Shown piece by piece: positions 55,612-64,000 of a stretch of DNA of 64,000 bases (position 1 is its first letter; each line of letters opens with the position of its first letter). Origin of the DNA: Bacillus andreraoultii (lineage in GTDB: Bacteria; Bacillota; Bacilli; Bacillales; Caldibacillaceae). The position numbers and the translations under genes were made by a program. The stretch spans positions 1,516,311-1,580,310 of the forward strand of contig NZ_LN868937.1 in assembly GCF_001244735.1 (NCBI RefSeq), read 5' to 3'. Under the pieces are notes generated by a model that did not search any database, had not been told where the DNA came from, and worked only from the letters and a program-made list of their open reading frames with translations.

Positions 55612-58359
55612 TTGAATAAATTCGTTGTTGTAGATATTGAAACAACTGGACATTCACCGAAGAATGGTGATCGAATGATCCAATTTGCTGCAGTTGTGTT
55701 AGAAAACAAAAAAATAATTGACACTTTTACTACATATATAAATCCCGAAATTCCTATTCCACCATTTATTACAGAATTGACGGGAATAGATAATAATGTA
55801 GTGATGAATGCTCCAATGTTTTCAGAAGTTGCAGAAAAAATTATCACTTTATTGGATGGTGCTTGTTTCGTCGCTCATAACGTCCAATTTGATTTAAAGT
55901 TCTTACAAGAAACGTTAGAAGTTCATCATTATCCAGAATTACATATTCCAATCATTGATACGGTAGAAATGACTCGCATCCTCATGCCAACATTAGAGAG
56001 TTATAAATTAAGTGACATCGCTGATTTCGCTGGATTCGATCACAACCGACCTCATCAGGCGGATAGTGACGCGATTGTAACAGCAGAATGGTTCATAACG
56101 TTATATGATAAGATAGCTAGTTTACCAAGTATAACGTTACATCAACTTCAAAAGTTATCAAAGAAACTTAAATCCGATTTGTTTTATTTAATTGACAAAA
56201 TAAGTAGTGAGAGAAAATCAGTCAAACATGATACCGAAAAAGAAGTTGAAATCATAAACGGTATCGCAATAAAAAAAGTTTCAAGTATAGATGAAAAACA
56301 AGTTAACGATGATATTAAAAGTGACTCTTCCTGTTTGAACCATTTATTAAAAGAAAATAACCTAAATAGCGCGAACAAAGAATCAATGAGTACATTTATT
56401 TATCACTCATTGAAGGATGGTGAAATATCGTTAGTTGAAGCAACTGGATGCAATCGGTATGATGCTTATCTTTTATCAGCATATTATTTTTCATTAGAAA
56501 ACAACCAACCAATTTTGATAACGGTAAGTTCTAATAAACAATTGCAATTGATGGCTGAAGAGGTTATACCGAATCTCCGGAAACGAACGTATGATTCATT
56601 CAATGTTCAAATCTTAAAGGGGCGTAATCGTTATATAAATTTATGGAAATTCGAACAATCATTACGTGAAGAATCTGAACACTTTGATGAAGTATTGACA
56701 AAAATGCAAATACTTGTATGGTTAATCGAAACAGAAACAGGTGATGGAGACGAATTAAATCTGACTACTTTTGGCCGCCAATTTTGGCAAAGAATTGCAA
56801 CGGGAGAAACGAAAAATTCAGTGACAGATTTTGATTTTTATAACCAAGCACTTGTGCAAGCTCAATCAGCAAAAATTGTATTAACAAATCATCACTACTT
56901 TATAAGTGACTTAGTAGGACAGGTAAAGGATTTTGACCATTTTGAATATGTCATTATAGATGATGCACACGTATTTGAAAAAAATGCGTTACAAATTGTT
57001 GGAAATAAATTTAGTTATCGACAAATTAAATACATATTAAATCAGTTAGGGAATGCTGACCAGTTTAAAATACTTAGTAAAATGAATCGTATTTTAATGA
57101 AATATCGTTTGAAGACGAAGATCGCTTTCAATCATTTAGATAGTCAAATACGCGTCTTCTCAGAATTATTCGATGAATTTTCTCGACTTTCAATTAGTAG
57201 TGTTATGAATAGAAATCAACAGAACAAACATGCTGTTGTAGATGAAAATCTGAAAAATTACCGGCAAATTATGTATAGTTGGGAAAGAGTTTATAGTGCT
57301 TATATTGAACTATTTACAAATTTCGAGAATTGGTTAGATGTGTTAAATCAGAATTATCATGAACTATTAGATAAGGAAAAGATGGTTGTTGGACATTATT
57401 CTTTATTGGTTAACGAATTAAACTGTATCAAAGAATTTAATGATGAGTTTCAACAATTACATATGAATAAAATTATTTGGATTGAAATGGATGAACGAAA
57501 TCCACTTACATCTCTTGTTTATCGTAGCCAACCAATATATTTAGATGAGTTTTTTGCACAAACATTGTATTTACATAAAAAATCGATTATTCTCATATCA
57601 AATGCTTTCACCGTTGAACAGTCATTTCAATATATGGTTGAACGACTAGGATTACTACATTTTCCTATCGTTACTCGACAATTTCCGATTCAAAATTCAT
57701 TTAATGAAAATATACGATTATTTTCATTAAATGATTTACCAAATATAAATGAAATTGATGAAAATGAATTTATTGAACAAATGAGTAATCGTATTCTTGC
57801 AATCGCCACAGCAGTAGAAAGACAAATACTCATTATTTTTAACTCGAATACGATGTTAAGGAAAGTATATGACCTTATTAAAGATAGTGGTGCTCTTGAG
57901 GAATATTTACTGTTGGCACATGGAATATCGAATGGAAGTGTGAACAGATTAACGAAGCAATTCATGAGTTTTAGTAAGTCCATTTTATTTACAACAACTT
58001 CCTATTTAGAATCCATGAATAATATTACTTCCTTGCAAACCGTAATTATGGTACGACTTCCTTTTACATCTCCATTTGAACCGGTTCATTTTAATCGGGC
58101 CAAATTGTTGAAAAATAAAGGTGAGAATCCGTTTTATTCACTGTCATTACCAGAAGCAGTGATTCGTTTTAAGGACACGATTGAGAAATTACTCACACCA
58201 AACATGCAGAAGAATTTAATATTGTTTGACAAAAGAATTTATACGACAGATTATGGTCGAAGTTTTTTACAGTCAATTCATGACATATCATTAGAAATTG
58301 TAGATATTAATCAACTATGCGAAGAAATTGTTGGAGATTCCAATAAGAGTAAGTATTAA
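55612..58359 (+). CDS. dinG: DinG-family exonuclease with degenerate helicase domain
   Basis: Protein of 915 aa related to B. subtilis DinG (about 931 aa). The N-terminal DEDD 3'-5' exonuclease domain (about 1-165) is intact: D8 and E10 in VVDIETTG, D94 in HNVQFD, H148 and D153 in HQADSD. The helicase part is clearly XPD/DinG-like in layout (NHHYFISDL, LILFDKRIYTTDYG) but its ATPase motifs are lost. Walker A EAGTGTGK is EATGCNRY (276-283), DEAH is DDAH (450-453), and the QGxGRLIR motif is replaced by KDTIEKLLT (about 854-862). It is probably a nuclease without helicase activity. TTG 55612 follows TGAGGTG; an upstream ATG at 55546 is rejected. Confidence 0.88.
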   Translation: MNKFVVVDIETTGHSPKNGDRMIQFAAVVLENKKIIDTFTTYINPEIPIPPFITELTGIDNNVVMNAPMFSEVAEKIITLLDGACFVAHNVQFDLKFLQETLEVHHYPELHIPIIDTVEMTRILMPTLESYKLSDIADFAGFDHNRPHQADSDAIVTAEWFITLYDKIASLPSITLHQLQKLSKKLKSDLFYLIDKISSERKSVKHDTEKEVEIINGIAIKKVSSIDEKQVNDDIKSDSSCLNHLLKENNLNSANKESMSTFIYHSLKDGEISLVEATGCNRYDAYLLSAYYFSLENNQPILITVSSNKQLQLMAEEVIPNLRKRTYDSFNVQILKGRNRYINLWKFEQSLREESEHFDEVLTKMQILVWLIETETGDGDELNLTTFGRQFWQRIATGETKNSVTDFDFYNQALVQAQSAKIVLTNHHYFISDLVGQVKDFDHFEYVIIDDAHVFEKNALQIVGNKFSYRQIKYILNQLGNADQFKILSKMNRILMKYRLKTKIAFNHLDSQIRVFSELFDEFSRLSISSVMNRNQQNKHAVVDENLKNYRQIMYSWERVYSAYIELFTNFENWLDVLNQNYHELLDKEKMVVGHYSLLVNELNCIKEFNDEFQQLHMNKIIWIEMDERNPLTSLVYRSQPIYLDEFFAQTLYLHKKSIILISNAFTVEQSFQYMVERLGLLHFPIVTRQFPIQNSFNENIRLFSLNDLPNINEIDENEFIEQMSNRILAIATAVERQILIIFNSNTMLRKVYDLIKDSGALEEYLLLAHGISNGSVNRLTKQFMSFSKSILFTTTSYLESMNNITSLQTVIMVRLPFTSPFEPVHFNRAKLLKNKGENPFYSLSLPEAVIRFKDTIEKLLTPNMQKNLILFDKRIYTTDYGRSFLQSIHDISLEIVDINQLCEEIVGDSNKSKY

Positions 58360-58518
58360 GTTTTTACTTTATAAACGTAACCAATTTGTTAAAGATTTTA
58401 GAGTTCATTACACATTTCACAAATATATAAGAAAATGGTTATCTTCTATCTGTTTTCTTGATATAATAAAGGAAGATTTTTAATGTTTATACGTGAAGGA
58501 ATCTCTAGGAGGATTTTT

Positions 58519-58689
58519 ATGGTGAGCAAAAATGAAATACTTTCCACAATAAAGGTTGACTATTCAACAGATTTATATAAAATAGTCGACTTACTGAATC
58601 GGACATTAAAATATGAAGACTTAGTGTTTGGACTTGCTTTAGATAAAAACGATTCAACAAAAGCAATTTTTACAATTTATCGAACATAA
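58519..58689 (+). CDS. ypmA: YpmA, DUF4264 small protein
   Basis: Small soluble protein of 56 aa, the same length as B. subtilis YpmA. AGGAGG (58507-58512) precedes ATG 58519; the longer frame from 58483 would place that site inside the gene. It lies between dinG and ypmB in conserved order. No known function or motif. Confidence 0.85.
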   Translation: MVSKNEILSTIKVDYSTDLYKIVDLLNRTLKYEDLVFGLALDKNDSTKAIFTIYRT

Positions 58690-58714
58690 CTAGTAGAAAG
58701 AGTAGGATTGGCTA

Positions 58715-59212
58715 ATGGCGAAAAAAGTTACATTGATATCTATATTAACGATTTTATTAGTCACGCTTGGCTCGATATTCTTATATAATTCGGCTACTAA
58801 ACCTTTAGAAGATGGAAAAAATGAAGCAATAAAAAGGGCTAAAGAAGAAGTGAACTTGACGAAAGTTACGAATATAGATTGGTTCCATTATACAGATAGT
58901 TATTATGTTATTGAAGGAGTTACTGCGGATAATAAGGAAATTTACGTTTGGGTTCCAGAAGATAAAAATGGGACCGTTCATGTTGAGAACAAAAAAGCAG
59001 GGATGAGTAAGGATAAAGTTAAAGCTTTTGTTTTTAATGAACTAAATGATATCTCAAGGGATAAAAGACCGAAAGAAATTATGAAGATTAAATTAGGGAT
59101 GATTGAAGAAGCTCCTGCTTACGAAATAACGTATCGTGATCAAGAAAATCGATATAGTATCCTTTATATTGACTATTTTAATGGTGATTGGTATCGGGTT
59201 TATAATCTGTAA
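58715..59212 (+). CDS. ypmB: YpmB, DUF5590 PepSY-type membrane protein
   Basis: Protein of 165 aa with one N-terminal anchor (about 5-24) and an extracytoplasmic domain resembling tandem PepSY/DUF5590 folds (KNEAIKRAKEEVNLTKVT, MSKDKVKAFVFNEL, ending YIDYFNGDWYRVYNL). Matches YpmB by place and size. It likely acts outside the membrane; role unknown. The neighbour aspB starts 93 bp later. Confidence 0.85.
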   Translation: MAKKVTLISILTILLVTLGSIFLYNSATKPLEDGKNEAIKRAKEEVNLTKVTNIDWFHYTDSYYVIEGVTADNKEIYVWVPEDKNGTVHVENKKAGMSKDKVKAFVFNELNDISRDKRPKEIMKIKLGMIEEAPAYEITYRDQENRYSILYIDYFNGDWYRVYNL

Positions 59213-59305
59213 GATGATGTAACTACACGATGAATAGATTATTCATTAATCTTTCTATAAAATCAAAGCGATATATAATGGAGAAGGCAAAGGGAGGAAA
59301 AAGAG

Positions 59306-60493
59306 ATGGAATTAGCTGATCGTATTAAGTCATTAACCCCTTCAGCTACACTGGCAATTACAGCATTAGCGAATGAATTAAAAGCAAAAGGGGTTGATGT
59401 TATCGGACTAGGTGCCGGAGAACCCGACTTTAATACACCAGAATATATTATTGAAGCTGCCTATCAAGCGATGATTGGTGGAAAAACCAAATATACCCCC
59501 TCTGGAGGTTTAGGTGAATTAAAACAAGCTATTATTGATAAATTTAAAGTAGATCAACAATTAGAATATAATCCGGCGGAAATTATTGTTGGTAACGGGG
59601 CGAAACATGTACTCTATCTATTGTTTCAAGCAATCTTAAACGATGGCGATGAAGTAATTATCCCTACCCCGTACTGGGTAAGTTATCCAGAACAAGTAAA
59701 ACTTGCTGGTGGTATACCAATTTTTGCTGAAACAGATGAGAATAGTCATTTTAAACTATCTCCACAAAAACTACGTGAACACATCACAAGTAGAACAAAG
59801 GCGTTAATTATTAATTCTCCAAGTAATCCAACAGGAATTACTTATACTGCTGAAGAGCTGATGGAACTTGGGAAAATATGTCTAGAACATCACGTGTTGA
59901 TTGTATCGGATGAAATTTATGAAAAACTAATATATGGAAATAATCAACATGTTTCTATAGCTCAACTATCGAATGAACTGAAAAATCAATCGGTCATTAT
60001 AAACGGAGTATCTAAATCTCATGCAATGACAGGTTGGAGAATCGGTTATGCAGCAGGGAATAAAGAGCTCATTAAACAAATGACATCACTAGCTAGTCAT
60101 AGTACTTCGAATCCAGCTACTCCTTCACAATACGCTGCGATTGCTGCCTATCGCGGTAGTCAAGAACCAGTTGAAAAAATGAGGAAGCAATTTGAACATA
60201 GATTAAATATGTTTTATGAAAAATTAGTAGAGATTCCTGGATTTTCATGTGTGAAACCAGAGGGGGCTTTTTATTTATTCCCAAATGTGAAAGAAACTGC
60301 AAAATTAACTGGATATAGTACAGTAGATGATTTTGCTAAAGCATTACTAAGTGAAGCACATGTAGCGGTCGTTCCTGGATCTGGATTTGGTTCTCCTGAT
60401 AATATTCGTTTATCCTATGCGACAAGCGAGAATCTACTCTTAGAAGCAGTCACTCGTATTAAAAATTTTGTTGAGAATAAAATGGTTAAGTGA
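59306..60493 (+). CDS. aspB: Aspartate aminotransferase AspB
   Basis: PLP-dependent class I aminotransferase of 395 aa (B. subtilis 393). The PLP Lys is Lys237 in INGVSKSHAMTGWRIGY. Other family motifs are GAGEPDF, NSPSNPTG and SDEIYEKL, and the C-terminal substrate Arg is in NIRLSYA. It interconverts aspartate and oxaloacetate. AGGGAGG precedes ATG 59306. In B. subtilis asnS follows; here dnaD follows directly. Confidence 0.95.
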   Translation: MELADRIKSLTPSATLAITALANELKAKGVDVIGLGAGEPDFNTPEYIIEAAYQAMIGGKTKYTPSGGLGELKQAIIDKFKVDQQLEYNPAEIIVGNGAKHVLYLLFQAILNDGDEVIIPTPYWVSYPEQVKLAGGIPIFAETDENSHFKLSPQKLREHITSRTKALIINSPSNPTGITYTAEELMELGKICLEHHVLIVSDEIYEKLIYGNNQHVSIAQLSNELKNQSVIINGVSKSHAMTGWRIGYAAGNKELIKQMTSLASHSTSNPATPSQYAAIAAYRGSQEPVEKMRKQFEHRLNMFYEKLVEIPGFSCVKPEGAFYLFPNVKETAKLTGYSTVDDFAKALLSEAHVAVVPGSGFGSPDNIRLSYATSENLLLEAVTRIKNFVENKMVK

Positions 60494-60640
60494 GTACTTC
60501 TTGAAAATATAAACATATGACTTTACATGTTTAATACTTAAATAGTTTTTCTATACAAAATGTAAGGGATTATCCTTTTGGTTGATCTTCATTTACTAGT
60601 TTTTCTCGTAATTGTAGGTGAACTTATCGGATGGTCCCTG

Positions 60641-60669
60641 TTTTAATCTATTCGATTCCATGCTATACT
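60641..60669 (+). promoter_or_regulatory. Possible promoter of dnaD-nth-ypoC
   Basis: An extended -10 element TGCTATACT (60661-60669) lies 21 bp before the dnaD start. The -35 region TTTTAA at 17-bp spacing is poor. The rest of the 197-bp gap after aspB shows nothing else. Confidence 0.35.
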
Positions 60670-60690
60670 TATTTTTGAGGTGCGACGAAT

Positions 60691-61392
60691 ATGAATAAAA
60701 ATATGTTTCTTTCCTGGATAGAAGAAGGAGTAATTGCGATACCTTCTTTTTTATTTAGTTACTATAAAAAGATTGGTTTATCTGATATCGAATGCATGGT
60801 CATCTTGCAGATTTATCATTTTATTGAAAAAGGGAAAGATTTTCCAACAATTGATGAACTAGCAGAATATATGACTTTAACAACAGAGGAATGTTCACAA
60901 ACAATATTATCTTTAATTCAAAGGGGATATTTAGAAATTTTAAATGGGAAAACGGAAGAGGGAATTTATTATGAGAAGTATTCTTTAAAACCCCTTTGGC
61001 TTCGCTTAATTGATGAACATGCGTTGTTAGAGCAAGAGAGTCGTGAATTTCAAATGCAATTAGAAGAAGGATCACTTTTTACTTTATTTGAACAAGAATT
61101 TGCACGTCCCCTATCACCAATCGAATGTGAAACGTTATCGATGTGGATTGATAACGACCACCATAGTCCATCTGTCATTAAGGCTGCCTTAAAAGAAGCT
61201 GTTTTATCTGGTAAACTGAATTTCCGCTATATTGACCGGATTTTATTCGAGTGGAAGAGGTCAGGGATTAAAACAGTACAACAGGCAGAAGAACAAAGTA
61301 GGAATTTCCGTTTAAAACAGCAAAAAAAGCAGACTCCGGAAAAAAAGAAAGATACAGAATCGGTTCCATTCTATAATTGGTTAGAAAATTAA
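60691..61392 (+). CDS. dnaD: DNA replication initiation protein DnaD
   Basis: Primosome protein of 233 aa (B. subtilis 232) that helps load the replicative helicase at oriC and restart sites. The N-terminal winged helix (DDH1, about 1-100) and C-terminal DDH2 domain (about 130-205, with the YxxxIxxxW-type motif in FRYIDRILFEWKRSG) are present. ATG 60691 follows TGAGGTG. nth follows by 12 bp; they form one transcription unit. Confidence 0.95.
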   Translation: MNKNMFLSWIEEGVIAIPSFLFSYYKKIGLSDIECMVILQIYHFIEKGKDFPTIDELAEYMTLTTEECSQTILSLIQRGYLEILNGKTEEGIYYEKYSLKPLWLRLIDEHALLEQESREFQMQLEEGSLFTLFEQEFARPLSPIECETLSMWIDNDHHSPSVIKAALKEAVLSGKLNFRYIDRILFEWKRSGIKTVQQAEEQSRNFRLKQQKKQTPEKKKDTESVPFYNWLEN

Positions 61393-61404
61393 GGGAGAGT
61401 TAAC

Positions 61405-62064
61405 ATGTTAACAATGAAAGAGATACGCTATTGTTTAGATGAAATGGGGAAAATGTTTCCTAATGCTCATTGTGAATTAAACCATTCGAATCCATTTGAG
61501 TTATTAATCGCTGTTGTTCTATCTGCACAATGTACCGATGCGCTTGTTAATAAAGTGACAAAATCCCTTTTTGAGAAATATAAAAAGCCAGAGGATTACT
61601 TACAAGTACCGCTCGAAGAATTACAATCCGATATTCGATCAATTGGGCTATATCGAAATAAGGCCAAAAATATTCAAAAGTTATGTCAAATTTTGCTCGA
61701 AAAATATGATGGAGAAGTACCGCAGGACCGAGATACGTTAATGGAACTACCCGGTGTGGGGAGAAAAACGGCCAATGTGGTTGCCTCTGTTGCTTTTGGT
61801 ATACCTGCAATTGCGGTTGATACGCATGTCGAGCGTGTTTCGAAGCGTTTAGCATTTTGCCGATGGAAAGATAGTGTCCTTGAGGTAGAGAAAACATTAA
61901 TGAAGAAAGTACCAATGGATGAATGGAGCATTACGCATCATCGAATGATTTTTTTTGGTCGCTACCATTGTAAGGCCCAATCTCCAGACTGTTTACAATG
62001 CCCCTTACTTTCCATATGTCGCGAAGGTAGAAAACGTACGAAAGGTATTGAAATAAAAAAATGA
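61405..62064 (+). CDS. nth: Endonuclease III
   Basis: Bifunctional DNA glycosylase/AP lyase of 219 aa for oxidised pyrimidines. The helix-hairpin-helix LPGVGRKTANVV carries catalytic Lys121; Asp139 is in VDTHVERV. The C-terminal 4Fe-4S site has the Cys spacing C-x6-C-x2-C-x5-C (CKAQSPDC, CPLLSIC). ATG 61405 follows AGGGAGAG. The stop overlaps the ypoC start (ATGA). Confidence 0.97.
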   Translation: MLTMKEIRYCLDEMGKMFPNAHCELNHSNPFELLIAVVLSAQCTDALVNKVTKSLFEKYKKPEDYLQVPLEELQSDIRSIGLYRNKAKNIQKLCQILLEKYDGEVPQDRDTLMELPGVGRKTANVVASVAFGIPAIAVDTHVERVSKRLAFCRWKDSVLEVEKTLMKKVPMDEWSITHHRMIFFGRYHCKAQSPDCLQCPLLSICREGRKRTKGIEIKK

Positions 62065-62561
62065 AGGTAAGTGAACCTTTAAATCATCGTTTTTTTTATG
62101 AAGGAAAGATGACACCTTCTGATTTCTTTGTTGATGAAAATAAGTACTACTTAGGAGATTTGGGTGATACACCTTGGCTTATGGGAGAAAGCGAGATTAA
62201 GAAAATACTCAGTGAATGGAACGAATTACGGATCAAACTATTAAAGTTATTTAAAGAGCGCCAAAATAAAGAAACACGACTATTCATGGTTAAAGGAATT
62301 AGCTTATTTCTTAAATTACTTTTCTGGACGAATGAGCGGCCAGTCGTACTAACTAGATTAGAAGAGGAGCTTAACAGGCTTAAAGTGAAACCAGTAAATA
62401 TAGAAGACCGTATGCAATTTTTAATGAATCGTCCAACTTTACATCATGCTTTCATTCAACTATCAGAATTGATAGTTGAAACCGAAAAAATGTTTTATAA
62501 AAATTTAGTAATAAAGAAAAGAGTGAGCCATAAAATGGTACCTATGTCAAGGACACAATAA
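62061..62561 (+). CDS. ypoC: YpoC, with a C-terminus altered by an IS insertion
   Basis: Protein of 166 aa matching YpoC by position after nth and by the segment FLKLLFWTNERPV. Mostly helical, soluble; function unknown. It overlaps nth by 4 bp. The last nine to ten codons, from KMVPMSRTQ onward, lie inside the left terminal repeat of the IS3-family element, so the native tail has been replaced by IS-encoded residues. The core domain seems complete. Confidence 0.82.
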   Translation: MKVSEPLNHRFFYEGKMTPSDFFVDENKYYLGDLGDTPWLMGESEIKKILSEWNELRIKLLKLFKERQNKETRLFMVKGISLFLKLLFWTNERPVVLTRLEEELNRLKVKPVNIEDRMQFLMNRPTLHHAFIQLSELIVETEKMFYKNLVIKKRVSHKMVPMSRTQ

Positions 62562-62570
62562 AAAAAGAGG

Positions 62571-63914
<1,344 letters not shown>

Positions 63915-63939
63915 TCATATTCTAAAATTCAAGTATATA

Positions 63940-63991
63940 AAAAAATACCTGTAGGTGAAACACTCTTTTTCAAGTGTCCTACCTACAGGTA
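63940..63991 (-). terminator. Terminator-like hairpin in the IS right end
   Basis: TACCTGTAGGT (63946-63956) and ACCTACAGGTA (63981-63991) form an 11-bp perfect stem extended by inner ACACT/AGTGT pairs. On the minus strand it is followed by a T run and lies 41 bp upstream of the transposase, so it should block outside transcription entering the gene. Confidence 0.75.
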
Positions 63992-64000
63992 CCATTTTAC

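Noticed and set aside
58439..58467. Promoter for ypmA
   Set aside because: TATAAT at 58462 is good, but no acceptable -35 box is found at normal spacing.

Overview
The window is one stretch of a low-GC, endospore-forming Bacillaceae chromosome. This rests on gene content and order, which closely follow the Bacillus subtilis region from rluB through resABCDE, gudB, sleB, cmk, der, spoIVA, hbs, mtrAB, hepST, qcrABC, dapB, cca, birA, panBCD and dinG to nth. Spore genes (spoIVA, sleB, ypeB), menaquinone genes (hepS, menG, hepT), a bacillithiol gene (bshA) and AGGAGG-type ribosome binding sites agree. The species cannot be named from this sequence. No rRNA, tRNA, prophage or CRISPR array is seen.

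Layout. 1-6.7 kb: end of rluB, then cytochrome c maturation (resABC) and the ResDE two-component system. 7-8.7 kb: an exported M23/LysM protein, then an FMN riboswitch controlling the riboflavin transporter ribU. 8.7-14.2 kb: fer (minus strand), the ypbB-recQ-ypbD block and the MecA paralogue ypbH. 14.3-17.8 kb: gudB, ypdA and ansA (minus). 17.8-26.8 kb: prsW, the germination pair sleB-ypeB, motI/ypfA, ypfB, cmk, plsC, ypfD, yphA and the YIEGIA pair. 27-34.2 kb: der, gpsA, yphE, yphF, spoIVA, hbs, folE and mtrB. 34.3-38.3 kb: hepS-menG-hepT, ndk and cheR. 38.5-47.9 kb: an unrecognised amidohydrolase-like gene where the aro/trp supraoperon would be expected, then ypiA, ypiB, ypiF, the menaquinol:cytochrome c reductase qcrABC, ypjA, ypjB, a membrane zinc peptidase and a YitT-family protein (minus). 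48-55.4 kb: ypjD, dapB, mgsA, bshA, cca, birA and panBCD. 55.5-62.6 kb: dinG, ypmA, ypmB, aspB, dnaD, nth and ypoC. 62.5-64 kb: an IS3-family insertion sequence on the minus strand.

Functional links. ResABC load heme onto c-type cytochromes such as QcrC (and QcrB has the heme-binding Cys43). HepST and MenG make the menaquinone that QcrABC oxidises. ResDE are the usual regulators of this respiratory set. BshA makes bacillithiol and YpdA reduces its disulfide. PanBCD make pantothenate and beta-alanine. Nth, RecQ and DinG form a repair/nuclease group.

Most notable observations: (1) a family of about 100-170 bp non-coding repeats, five copies, each starting at the T-tract of an intrinsic terminator and in the same orientation as the gene upstream; (2) a DinG protein whose exonuclease motifs are intact but whose helicase motifs are all degraded; (3) absence of trp, asnS and bshB1 from their usual B. 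subtilis positions, with the trp regulator TRAP kept; (4) a candidate pan RNA leader before panB; (5) an IS3 element whose end now encodes the last residues of YpoC.
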